From: Xiphophorus maculatus | Lineage: Eukaryota > Chordata > Actinopteri > Cyprinodontiformes > Poeciliidae | Reading direction: 5' to 3' | Length of the DNA stretch: 64,000 nucleotides | NCBI RefSeq assembly: GCF_002775205.1 | Contig: NC_036461.1 | Coordinates: 17,704,015-17,768,014, forward strand | In this document: in pieces, positions 23,226 to 43,110 of the stretch | Layout of the letters: each line of letters begins with the position of its first letter | Position numbering within the stretch: position 1 is the stretch's first letter | Notes under the pieces: generated by a model | Seen by the model: the letters and a program-made list of their open reading frames with translations, nothing else | Told to the model about the DNA's origin: nothing | The model's database searches: none | Translations under genes and position numbers: made by a program

Positions 23226-23530
23226 TGGTTCAAAGGTCTTGATTGCCCATATTGTGCAGCTCTTTAAGTGCAGTGTTTCTGAAATAGGTGGTTTCGTTGG
23301 CATACACAGTGTTTCCCAAGCGTTTTGTCTGTGGGTTGAATGCTCCGAGCTTGTTGGGCAGCCACAGACTTTTGCACTGCACTCTTTGCTTTTTTGGCGC
23401 CGGCTCAGCTGGCTGCCTGCAGACGCAGCTCCTGTCATGTGTGTGTTAATCTGTGTATAAAAAATTCTTGCTGTAACTGCGAAATAATTTCCCTGCTGGG
23501 ATGAATAAAGTAATTCTTCTTCTTCTTTTC
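23226..23530 (+). repeat. 3' end of a non-LTR retrotransposon
   Basis: The stretch ends CCCTGCTGGGATGAATAAAG then TAATTCTTCTTCTTCTT. A conserved tail with short tandem repeats instead of poly(A) is typical of fish LINEs of the RTE/Rex or L2/CR1 type. No coding part remains. Confidence 0.5.
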
Positions 23531-24960
23531 AGCTTCTCTACTTCAGCTGCGGTTAACAGTTTCCATGTAGCTGTTCTGTCTTTTAGCTGCCTCAATAGTG
23601 TCTAGAGGCAACTCCTCAGAACAGTCTCTCATTAAAGGTTTTATACCCTCTAGCATTTTTGACAAAGCAAATGCATCACTTTCTTTTCCTGGTGTGCTAT
23701 AGTGAAGTGAAAACCAGCTAGCTCTGTGATGCATCTAGATATGGTTGCATTCAGTTTGGTTGTTGACAATGTACAGAAGCAGGTTGTTGTTGTCATAAGC
23801 AGGAATTGTTGGAGCTTAGTCTAAATAGTCTCTGAATTTGTCCTGATGGCCCATTTTAAAACTAGAAATTCTAGTTTTTCCAGCTGCTCTTTGTGTATGG
23901 TAGCCATAAGAAAAAACTCACAGATTACCACCTGGACCTAGCCAAAAGGAAACAGTTATGTGTAATCTGGAAATTTAAGCACTGGTGAGTTGATAAAACT
24001 TGTTCCTCAAGTGTGCTTGGTGCTTGTAAGTCCATGCAATTTGTTTTGAGAAGGACAAAATTGACTGTTTCTTTGGTCATCTTTGTGTCACTTTCATGGA
24101 GTCAGATTTGTGATTTTTGTCAGCTTTTAACAGACAGTTTGCGTTTCTGGAAAAGTCTTGTCTTGAAGTAGGAAAGATCTAACATTTTTCTGAGCTGACC
24201 AACGTATCTCTGGTTTTATAACTGAGTTTTTTGACTGCTTCAAGGTCAAGGCTGGTGTGTCTAAATAGTACACCTTGTGCTTAAACGTGTTAAACTTACT
24301 CGACTTGCGTTTTACATCAAGGTAACTTAATCTCTGGAGAACTTTTCTCATCTCATCCTCCAAGTGATCTCTGAACGTTTTGCTATAGACTGAGAGTCAT
24401 CCAGATAAGTTTGGCAGGTTTTATCATGCAGTTCCATGATTCAGGGCTGAAATGCTGCAGGAGTATTCCCGAGTTCAAATGGGACGGAAATTTACTCATA
24501 CAATCCTTAGGGAGTCACTGACATCAACACATGGTGGTACGATTGCATCTGCTATTATGTTAGTTTGCCCAGAGTTTAAAAACACAGAAACAGAATGATG
24601 AGGACATGAATACACAACTAACTACTTAGTTGTGTATCCACATTTACTGGTGCTCAGGGATGTTTGCTTAGGTTCTGTGGATGAGGGGATAATGATGGGT
24701 TACAAGCAGGTTCCAGTGATTAGTGATCAGCCTCGTATACCCCAAGTGGCAATCGGGTGGACTGGAGGTCAGCTGGGTTCCTGCCTGTCCCCTCAGGAAT
24801 CCTCACAGCGCCTGCTGGTCCAAGAGCGACAACCACAATTTTCCATCCAAATGATTCAAAAAGTCCTTTATTTGTGGGAAGGCCTGTGTGTCAATGGGAT
24901 TTTGGGATTTTCTATTAAAATTTCTGCAATCTATGCAAAGTCTTAGGGTGCATTCACACC
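23530..24960 (-). pseudogene. Decayed Ty3/gypsy pol (reverse transcriptase-RNase H)
   Basis: Several frames on the minus strand, broken by stops and shifts, give the expected order of motifs. These are a relic of the LPxI-D-L start of the reverse transcriptase (24750-24960), PFELGNTPAAFQ (near 24450-24480, compare PFGLxNAPATFQ), YLDD (near 24400), DHLEDEMRKVLQRL and KVYYLDT (24230-24370). RNase H relics follow (23800-23950), then HRASWFSLHYSTPGKESDA (23670-23735; compare the gypsy pattern LADFxFxIxYRPGKxNxxADALSR). Degeneration is heavy, so the insertion is old. No LTRs were found beside it. Confidence 0.75.
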
Positions 24961-25399
24961 AGTCATCTTTAGTCTGCTGTACTTGAACACTAGTTCAGCT
25001 CCAGTTTGCATGGAGGCTACACCTGTTTTAATGCTACTATCTCAGTTGAAAGCTTAGGCGGTATCTTATCCTCTTCCATGTAATTCTTTACAAGTAACTT
25101 CTTGTTTGACTTCACTGCACACACTTATTGACCGTCATGCTTGGCATCTTTTCTTGTTCTTCCTGTTCTCCATATTTAACCTCTATATCAGAGGTGTCAT
25201 GTGTTTCAGAGTCTAACAGATGAGGCTGCATGTCTGTCCTGAGAATGACTTTGAAATCCTACATTAGCTGCTTCAGTCACCAGTGTAGTAGTGTTGTTTG
25301 GTTTTTCAGTGTGTCTGGAGATGCCTCTTTCATTTGCCTTTTGTTCATTTTGTATCATCTTCAAATTTCTCTAAATTTATCTCAGCAATTTTGTCATTG

Positions 25400-25770
25400 A
25401 GCAACAACAGTTGTATTCAATTCAGTTCATTTATATAATGGCAATTCACAACAAATGTCACCTCAAAGCACCACACAAACAATTTTAAATTTAATCACAC
25501 ACACAATGTGGTTAATGTGTAGAAGTGATTACAATCAATTCAGCTATTAATGCATTCAGCTCACTTCAGTATTCAAAATAGTTTGAAAAGTTTTCTAAGG
25601 AAACCTAGCAAATTGCATCAAGTCATTGGCTTGCAGCATTCACTTAGAGTGGAAAAGCGCCCGCATTGTGTGATTTGACTTTACAGCAATCGTTCATACT
25701 GAGCATGAACGTAGCGACAGTGGAGAGGAAAACCTTGAAACCTCCAGCGGAACATGGTGCCATATGAGCA
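25400..25770. repeat. Degenerate teleost dispersed repeat
   Basis: CAATTCAGTTCATTTATATA and GCGACAGTGGAGAGGAAAAC are hallmarks of a repeat very common in fish genomes. Boundaries are not clear. Confidence 0.45.
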
Positions 25771-26560
25771 GATGCACATGAATGAAAAGGAAGGAAACAG
25801 GAGTACTTTCTATGTTAATAAAAAGTTCAAATCAGCAGCAGGAGGAGAAGGTTCAGTTGTTGGCATTTTCTCAGCCAATCCCCCGCCTCCACAAAGGTAC
25901 CGTAGCCTAGTGGAACGCCAGTCAGATGTAGCTTCCATATAGAGGAGAACAAACTGAGCAAAAATTAACTTGGAGAGTAGTAGAAGAAGAAAGTGAGGAA
26001 AAAGTGATCAGTTTGTCCTCCAGTAGCGTAAACCTATAGCAGCATAACAACGGAGGCATGATGGAGGCGGTGTGAGGAAGGCTGTCTTTCCAGACTGTAT
26101 TTACCTGTCCACCCCCGTCACACTCTGCCTTCCTCTACTCCCCCACTTGACTGGGTAAACGTCACCGTTTTAACTTTAAGGAAAGTTTTAAGCATTGTCT
26201 TAAAAGTAGACAGCGAGCAGGGAATTTTTTTTTTGTCATTATACTGATAATGATAAAAGTATTTCCCACATTTTGTGGTTGTACTGACACCAGGGATGTC
26301 ATTTGATGTGACAGTACTGATTAGATTTACCAACATTTCAACTTATGTGTCATGATGGCCGAACCACTGTGCTTCATAATTAGCATTTTGGTCACATGTC
26401 TTTTAGCAGAAAATGGAGTCCGAGTCATTCTAACCATTCCACATGTTATTTGCAAGCAGTTTGAATATTTGAAGTATTTATATCTACCAAATACTGCAGT
26501 CTTTTGTGATCGTATGTGTTAAAGTTGCATCTAGAATTGTTGTTCAACTTTGTGCTTCTA
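25771..26560. other. Intron sequence, nothing recognised
   Basis: No exon or element termini that I can support. Confidence 0.35.
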
Positions 26561-28166
26561 TAGTTACGTTTTCCTCTTGCTCTCTGTGAAGGCGGAGGCT
26601 TTTTTCCTCTGCTCCCTCCCTGCCCTTGCCTGCTCCGCTTGCTCTGTTTTTGTGCTGTCTTTTTCTCTATTTTTGGAACCTTTCTTTGCACATCCTCCAA
26701 ATCTACAAATCTGGTCAACCGGTCTCTCAATGCAATTGATCAAATTTTCTTCATGAGAAAACTGGGCACAGGCGAGCCATCCTGTCCTGCGGGGACATAC
26801 CCGGCGTGATACACCCTGCATTTATTCCTAACAGGATCTCTGCTGTTTGGAGATTGCAGATAGCTGGCTTATTGACAGATTTGGCCGAACTAGTGAACAC
26901 TCAGACTGTTGGTGTGGACAGAGACACAAGTTGGTTGCGAGTCTTGCTGAGACTCGCAGCCCAGCTGAGGACTCTAAAACTTACTAGAGGGATGGAATCA
27001 ATCGAGGAGAAGTTGCTAGTTTTGGTTCAGTGCCAAACTAGTTTGGATAATTGGGAATTGAGATAGACTTTAGGGAAGATTGAAAGTTATAATCTACCAG
27101 ACCTAAGACATTTTGTATCTGAACTGGCTTTCCCCGTGTTGCTTTGGAAGGGCTGCATCTTTCCAATCTCTTTGAAGATATGTAAACATAGCGCTCCTTC
27201 CCACCTCACCCCTTCCTGTTATCCATGCAGCTGAGCGCTCCAAAAGACATTTCTTTGATAACATCTTTATCGGACTTCTGCCGGGAGGCTGAGCAACGTG
27301 GTTTCATGGCCCTGTGATGTCACCGCCTTCACTCAAGTCTTTGTTTTGGCCTTTGTTTGATCTGAATGTTGCCATGTGACCTAATGTGACCTTTCCTCTT
27401 TTTATTTCATTCCCCTTTATTAATTAGAAACTGTGGAGTACTCATTTTAACCCAAAAAAGCAATTGGATTAGTCACTCTTTAGCTTTTTTTTTATTATTA
27501 ATTTTTTTTAGAAAATGTACAGTACTCTGGCCAATATTATACTTCTTGGATTAATTTTTAGATTATTATGCAGAGAGACTCCTATTAGTGCAACCCAGAA
27601 AAGGAATCCATTAAAAAAAATCTTCCAGAACAGGAACATTTAGTTTTTATTCTTACTTAGAGACTGTGGAGTACTCATTACTTTTTACAAATTTAGAGCA
27701 TACTTAGAAAGTCCAGAGAATACTTACCTACACTTATTTAGCAACCCAGAACAAGGATTAGAACAAACTTAGAATCTAGAAAAAACTACCTTATAGCAAC
27801 TACATTTTAGACTCATATTCTTCCAAACCAGAAAAGAAATTAGACCAGAGGATACTTACTTATACCTATCTACCAGCCCTGAATAAGAGTTTCTAGTTTA
27901 TGTATTTTGGATCAACTTTATTAGATTCTTTTTAGACTCCTGTTCTTCCAATCCAGAAGTGGAATTAGACCAGAGGATGTTTACCTATCAACCCTGAACA
28001 GGAGCACCTAATTTACATACTTTAGCTCAACAGAGATTCTTTTTCTTCTTTTGCTATTTCCTTTGGTTTGTTATTTTGTTTGTATTTCTGTTTAATTCCT
28101 GTAAAGCACTTTGTATTGCTGAAAATGTGCTATATAAATAAAATTACCTTTACCTTTAAGGCCTGA
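26561..28166 (+). repeat. LINE-like relic with L2/CR1-type tail
   Basis: The segment ends GTAAAGCACTTTGTATTGC ... GCTATATAAATAAAATTACC followed by TTTACC repeats, a 3' end typical of fish L2/CR1-like LINEs or SINEs that borrow their tails. Imperfect internal repeats (TTAGACTC.TxTTCTTCCAA, ATTAGACCAGAGGAT) occur at 27800-27990. An 86-codon frame at 26806-27066 has no recognised domain. Confidence 0.45.
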
Positions 28167-28244
28167 TTTATGTAACAGATTCAGAACGGTTTTTTCTCTT
28201 CCTTTGATTCCAGGTTCTGCCTGAGGCCAGGAATCCATCTCACC

Positions 28245-30666
28245 ATGTCAAAACCCATCAGAAAAAAGTTCCTTATCCTCCTCTTCATCACCATATGCGT
28301 AATCACACTCTTGGTTAGCAGTAGATCAACCAGCTTCAACCCGAGACCTGTTGTTCCAGAGGTTTTTCTGCGATCAGTCTCCAAAGAGAGCATAACTCCC
28401 CTGAAAAACACCAAGCACTTCTTAGTCTCAGCCTACATGGACCAGAGAGTACAGGGCTTTGACATTCGCCTCATCGGGATGTTTCGGAGAGACTCCGTCC
28501 AGGAACTCCATTGCTTTTTCTGCTGTGCCGGCTACACAAGTGAAACCACTCCAGCGAAAATTTTACAACACTCGGACAACTTCGGGTTTCCATTCGTCAC
28601 CACAGATGTCATGTGCCAGATTCCTAAAACCTGCAATGCCACACATGTCACTCTTCTGACTCAAACAAGGCCTGAGAATGGAACCGAATACGTCTGGCTT
28701 CCCATAAGGAACAAGAAAACTAATGGAGGAGAGGAGAAAAGGATGGATTTCACTGTATGCGTCTCCAATTTGTTTGGGGGCTACAACAATGTGCTGCAGT
28801 TTGCACAGACACTAGAGATGTACAGGTCAGTAATCCTAAACTTTACTAGTGGCGTCTTGAGCTCCAGTCCTTCAGCAAATTCAATGGTTGTCAACAGTTA
28901 TGTGTAGCTAGCACAGGTTAGCTTGTAACATGGTGGATCCTCTTAGTTCTGGTTTGCACAACATCAGCTGGCAGGTGGCCAGACTCAATGAAGCTGCGTT
29001 TCACAAATCTCAAACAGGCAGCCAGTGTCTGTGGCTGTCGATGGCAATCTTGGGGAGTCAGTGATTGAAAGCTTCCTGCTGCAGATTTGAATAAAACTTA
29101 GATCAAGGTCTATTCATTCGGCCAGGAGTAGAGGTACTGGATTCACAAACGGTATTCTGTACATTTATCTATCTTAAATTATGTGTGCAGATTGCCTTCC
29201 TACTGTAGGAAAGAAGCACCTTGTGACTGCAAAGTTGCAAAATCATTTAACACTTCAGGCTGCTTTACCTGCAGTGTCAAAATGTTTAGTAGGTGATTTT
29301 ATTTTGTCTTTTTTGTCCAAGGTTGCTCGGCGTGAACAGAGTGGTGATCTATAACACCAGCTGTGGCCCAGACCTTGACAGTCTTCTGCAGAGTTACAGC
29401 CAGGAGGGCTTTGTGGAAGTAGTTTCCTGGCCAATCGACAAATACATGAATCCATCGCGAGGCTGGCTCTTTTCAGAACATGGTGGCGATATTCACTACT
29501 TTGGCCAGCTCACCACACTCAACGAGTGCATCTACAGATCCATGGAGCGTTCCCGCTATGTCCTGCTAAACGATATAGATGAGATCATCATGCCGTATCA
29601 ACATGACAACCTGAAGTCTCTGATGGACGAGCTGCAGAAGCAGCATCCAAACGTAGGATCAGTGCATTACGCTTGTATTTCCAAATACGTTTCCCATCTT
29701 TTTATTAAAGCATATTCACATTTTTTTAGGTGGGAGTGTTCCTCATTGAGAACCACATCTTTCCCAAGCATCACTTTGAACCAAGTGGGAGGTTTCACCT
29801 TCCTAAGTGGAGCCGGGTGCCTGGAATTAATATTCTGGAACATGTTTACAGAGAAGACCCTGACCGACAGACTTACCATCCACACAAGATGATCGTTCAG
29901 CCAAGGTATAGGCTGAGAAATGCATTCAGCCTTAATTTATATTTAAATTAAATAGGTAAAGTCCACATTTAAATATATGGGTTTTTTTTAAATTACAGTA
30001 AAACAGATGCTCAACCTCTTTGGACAATAGCGGGATGTTGTCCAGTGGTTCTCAAATGTTTTTGTAACCTGTACCACCTCAGTAAATACAATGTTATTTT
30101 TCCTGGTTTACATTTTTAAAATAGTACAACAGAAGGTTTTTTTTTTGTTTTAGAAGAGGCTCAAGGACTTGAACCCTGATCATAATTTTTTTACTTTATT
30201 CCGCGAATAGTTTAACCCTATTCTGGTAGTATTACAGTACTTTGTTCTCATAGGCTACTTCTTCTACTGGCTTGAACAGCCAGCCTTAATTTGAACTCTG
30301 CTGTCATCTAGTGACAGGAGGCTTGCTTAGCAGTCAAACATGAATAAAGACAATAGTAAAGTCTGGTTTCTCATGAGCAGTACCGATTTAAAGTCTGTTT
30401 TACAGTGCTGTGTACATGACCAACATCTCACTCTTGTGTACCCGTGTCGTAGGATGGTGGAGCAGACATCAGTGCATGAAGTGCTTCAATTTTTTGGGCA
30501 GAAGTACAAAGTCCCGCTGGACGTCTGTCGGATCATTCACGTTCGTGTTGCCCTACGGAAATTACTAAAACTGGAGGAGCTCAATGTGGACAACCGGCTG
30601 TGGGACTTTGAGGAAAAATTGATTCCCAATGTGGACAAAGTGTTGGAAAATTTGGGGTTCCTATAA
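28245..30666 (+). CDS. Glycosyltransferase family 92 protein (galt-1-like), 433 aa
   Basis: Four coding exons: 28245-28825, 29322-29652, 29730-29905 and 30453-30666. All have GT-AG introns and keep frame to TAA. Residues 9-26 form one hydrophobic segment after a short basic tail (type II signal anchor), so the enzyme should sit in the Golgi with its catalytic domain in the lumen. The family 92 (DUF23) domain covers most of the rest: the LLGVNRVVIYNTS strand, the metal-binding acidic motif LLNDIDEIIMPY, and VGVFLIENHIFP at the exon 2/3 junction. Worm members add beta-1,4-galactose to fucose on N-glycans; the fish substrate is unknown. Exon 2 stays open past its donor at 29653, but only the 29652/29730 junction restores the family motif. 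The acceptor 31 bases before the start suggests an upstream non-coding exon, probably at 16.9-17.06 kb. It is convergent with PDCD10. Confidence 0.92.
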
Positions 30667-31209
30667 TAGAAGTTGCAGGATGGGGTCGGAAGGAAAGACC
30701 AGCCAACAAGGATCCTGTTTCGCAGTTTAAACAGACAGTGAATGTATTCTTTCAGTGGGAGCTTGTTTAGTACTTTCTTTAGACTTTTTTTCCCCCCAGT
30801 TTATAGCCAGCACACACAAGTCAGTTTTGTAATGTAATTATGTGGTGTATTTGAAAGGTTTTGCACAGGTAGTTAAACTATTCATGTACATGTAACACAG
30901 GAGTAAACTCGTGCTTTTTATTTCAGCAGGTAAGTCCTATTTGTAGCAGGGATTCAAAACAACTAAAGCTGATCCTTTCTTTGATATTTTGTTTTCATTT
31001 TCATAAATGACTCAGGGATTTTTAAGTTATTTGTTTTATCAACTGGAATTAAGTTTGCATGTAAAAGTATCTTATCAATGCTAGATGCACAAGTAACGAC
31101 ATTTAATTCCTAGAAACTTGAAAAATTTGTTGTCAATGAATGTTCACACAGGATTCTTTATGCCTTTCCTGCCTCAGGGAAGCATTTTATGGCAGATCTA
31201 CCAAACCTT
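30667..31209 (+). other. Probable 3' UTR of the GT92 gene
   Basis: No canonical AATAAA is clear before the piggyBac-like element; the first good candidate lies beyond it at about 32370. The transcript end is uncertain. Confidence 0.35.
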
Positions 31210-32149
31210 TTAACCCTCCTGTTATGTTTGTTTCTGAGGTACAGCAATAATGTTGGTGGGTCAGTTTAACCTGTAGGGTGTTGAATCATGCAATAGTGCC
31301 AGAAACCAAACAAATCCACCAAAACATTTTTGTATTTGATTATTAACTCCAATACTAACAATTTCAATCACAATTTGTGCAATAATGTTTTTTTTATTAT
31401 TCTCACAAATTAAGGATCAATGATGACAATTTACTCATTTGGACATAAAAACTGGAATTTACATTTTTTTTATATCCACTGTAAAAAACCTACAAACAAA
31501 ACAATTATAATTTCCCTGAAATTGATCTTTTGTAAAAAAAAAAAAAAAAAAAAAATTATATTACATTTTGGGGTTTTTTTTCAAGGTGATCTTTTTAATT
31601 GAATTGAGACATTTATTCTGTTCAGGGTCAAATTGACTCGCTGATTAAAATCAAGATAAATGAGTCATGCAGAGAGTATTTATGTTTTCCTCCAGTTCAG
31701 CTGAGTTTCCACTCAGTGTGGGTAGAGTTTGCCCACAGTAACAGAAAAGATTCCTGTCAAAAGTTGCATGAACACCTGCTTTCTCGCAGTTTCCTATTGA
31801 AGCAAAGAGAATGTTGAGAAAGTGGGCTTGTGGGGGTGCACGTGCGCATGAATGTGTGTGGTGAAGTATGGTTCATAGCTGCAAGGAAACGTATAGAATT
31901 TAACATTTTTTAAAACCTTTTTTTACCCTTTAACTTGACTGCCAGGTCAAATTGACCCGAACAGTATCTATGTAAAAAGTAGACACGGGAGGGGGCTGCA
32001 AATGTGTAAAATGAATCAATTTTCTATTTATATGTAGAGTGAACCTATTCAGACAAATAGAAAAAGTTTCATGCAAAAAAAACTTCCAACAAGAAAAAAA
32101 GTAACTTTAAAACGGGTCAATTCGACCCGAAACATAACAGGACAGTTAA
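31210..32149. mobile_element. piggyBac-like MITE with TTAA target duplication
   Basis: TTAA lies at 31210-31213 and 32146-32149. Between them the left end reads CCCTCCTGTTATGTTTG and the right end, reverse-complemented, CTGTCCTGTTATGTTTCGG. The interior repeats GGTCAAATTGACCCG-type palindromes. At 932 bp with no transposase, it is non-autonomous. TTAA duplication is diagnostic for piggyBac-type integration, and similar elements are abundant in teleosts. Confidence 0.8.
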
Positions 32150-32990
32150 TGCTGCTATTTACTTTTGAACACTTTGGATGTGACTGTTTGTCTCTTACTT
32201 TGCATGTGGTTTCTGGGTTTGTGTGTCGGGAATTAAATATCGCCACAGCTTGTGTGTGAATATGAGAAACACAAGATGGTATGTGGTAACTGCACTGTTT
32301 CTGTGCACTTGATTCTTTTTTGGGAGGAGTTGGGGGTGGAGGGTTGTATGTTTCATGTACTTTTAACAAATATGCAAATAATAAAAAAACTTTTTATAAG
32401 TTACATACTGTGGCTTTAATATTTGCTACAACTGCAAAGTTTAGAATAGTTTTTTCATCCATTTGGCATCAGCTTACTCTGGCAGATGAAAAATTGTAAA
32501 ATGTTAAGGGCCTTAAGTTTTGATGGCATTTGTCGCTCTCAACTTTGTGGATTTTCTAACTACATGTAGAAAAGAACATTCTGTCATCCTGGGTTATTTG
32601 TTCTGTATAGCAGAAAAAAGGATCTGCATTCTAGATCACTTGCAGTTCTGAAAACTTTTTGTAATGTTTTCATTACAGGTCATATGACTAGGAGGAAATC
32701 CAAAGGTATGCCATGAAGATATATATTTGTATCCTTATCTGATTTTTGTTCAGTCTTCATACTGTTTTACATTTATATGTAATTTGAATATATTAATGTA
32801 GAATCCAAGCTGCAGCAATAATCCATCAAATTTTACCATTAGCCCACTGTCTAAAGCTGTCCAGAGGTACCAAACGAATTGTTTGATTTCCTGCTGGCGT
32901 CTCTATTGTATTCACAGAAACATTTTCAGCTCCTCAGTCTTTGAGATTAATATAAACTGTAATGTGGAATGTCCATGCAGAGTTCACCCC
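32150..32990. other. Intergenic, no gene recognised
   Basis: A possible AATAAA polyadenylation signal lies near 32370 on the plus strand and could serve the GT92 gene. Otherwise nothing was recognised. Confidence 0.35.
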
Positions 32991-33290
32991 AGTGTATTAT
33001 AAGCCTGGCAGGCCACCAGGCTTTACTTGTGCCCCCACCAGGCTAAGCAAAGTTTTTTTTTTTGTTTGCATTTTTTAAGACTTCATAGTTGGTGTTCAGG
33101 TGTTAATCTTTCAATTTTTCAGTAACACATAATTGTGAAGTAACATTTTCAACTCTCACAATTTTGTCAATTGTGACAACTGACATAATTGTCAAGTTAA
33201 ACATTTTTTAACTCAAAAACACAACGGGCCGCTGGATGAACAACCACCGGGACTACCAGGTTTTCTGGGGGAAACCTTGAATCTTACCGT
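32991..33290. repeat. Teleost dispersed repeat
   Basis: The pair AAGCCTGGCAGGCCACCAGG and GGATGAACAACCACCGGGAC about 200 bp apart is a combination I recognise from common fish repeats. The class is uncertain and no terminal repeats were found. Confidence 0.45.
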
Positions 33291-33602
33291 TTTTATTTAT
33301 CCCAAAAGGAAAGCAAATGCTAGAGTTGACAAAACCTTAATTCCTGGAGACATTTCCTGTGGACTGATAAAAACAAAGTAAGACTATTTGGAGGAAATGA
33401 GGGCAATGCTTGGTCCAAAATGCCTAGCAGAAAAGTCTGCAACTTTGTCAACTCCTGCAAGTTACATATCAGATTTAAGAAAATGTCCGCTGATATGTCC
33501 GCATCTGTTAAAGATCAAAAGCAGAACAGTGTGTAGAAATTACGACAAAGATCACAACTTTAGCTTAAGAGCAGAGAACAAAGAGACATCATTTGGAAAC
33601 TA

Positions 33603-34373
33603 TTTATTTGAACATTTGCAACCAGACATTAGTTAAATACAGAAGTTTAATTTCTCTCTCTACATCCCCTTAAACAGCAGGGACCAGTTCCACTTCATTA
33701 CACTCTGAGAGGAGGGAATGTTACAGGACTTTGTAAGGCGCACACAGTGCTGGAAGTAATTTGGCTTTCTGTCTTCTGATAGCGAGAAACAAAATCTGAG
33801 TCTGCCTCTCAAAATGTCCAACACTGCTCCCTCTCCTCGTGACTGTTTCCACCCGCAGCCAGGCGACCAATTTTTGTCAACCCTGCGCAAACACACCGTG
33901 GCAAAATGACACCAAGAGGAGGCGAGAAGAGAAAACCAGTAAAGAAGGCTGAGACGCACCCCTAACTGAATGTGCTCTCAGATGTGTAGTCGTGACTGAA
34001 AAGCTAAAAGTAAAATGATCAACATGAATATATTAGAAAAATGGCAATTAGTCTTTCATAAACACCTGGCCTCACCACCTCCCAAACAAGAACAGGGTTA
34101 TAAATTAAAACTGTCCAAATAAAATCAATTTAACCAAAGACTTTGGGCCCATTCAGTTCCACTTCAAGACTGGAAAATCCTCATTGAGAAAACAAATGGC
34201 ACTTTTCAGTCTTTTGAACTGGAATCTAGAATCTCGACTCCAATGAAATCGACCCCGACCCTTAAAATCAACTCTAATTTACATATATGGGCGAGGCGCT
34301 CTTCAAGCTTCCGCCGCTTTAGCAGTGTCTCCCCACGGGACGGGGGAGGTGGGGACTCAGTGCTCTCTGCGGG
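33603..34373 (-). other. Likely 3' UTR of PDCD10
   Basis: On the minus strand an AATAAA lies at 33608-33603, about 770 bp past the PDCD10 stop. No competing gene is visible between. A 99-codon minus-strand frame inside (33660-33959) is not supported as a gene. Confidence 0.45.
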
Positions 34374-43015
<8,642 letters not shown>

Positions 43016-43065
43016 CCTCCAGGGAGGAGTAGCTCTTGTCAAAACAGTAAGGAGAAAACTGCAGC

Positions 43066-43110
43066 TCAGACACACTCACACATACACGCACGCACTCACA
43101 CTCACACACC
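43066..43110. repeat. CA-rich microsatellite near PDCD10 exon
   Basis: This imperfect CACACTCACACA run lies just outside the first coding exon, in the intron before the acceptor (upstream on the minus strand). Confidence 0.75.

Noticed and set aside
29653-29729. Exon 2 of the GT92 gene reading on past 29652
   Set aside because: The frame stays open for 76 bases but using the GTAGGA donor restores the family motif VGVFLIENHIFP and the reading frame.
33660-33959. 99-codon minus-strand frame
   Set aside because: It falls in the probable PDCD10 3' UTR, has no domain and no splice context.
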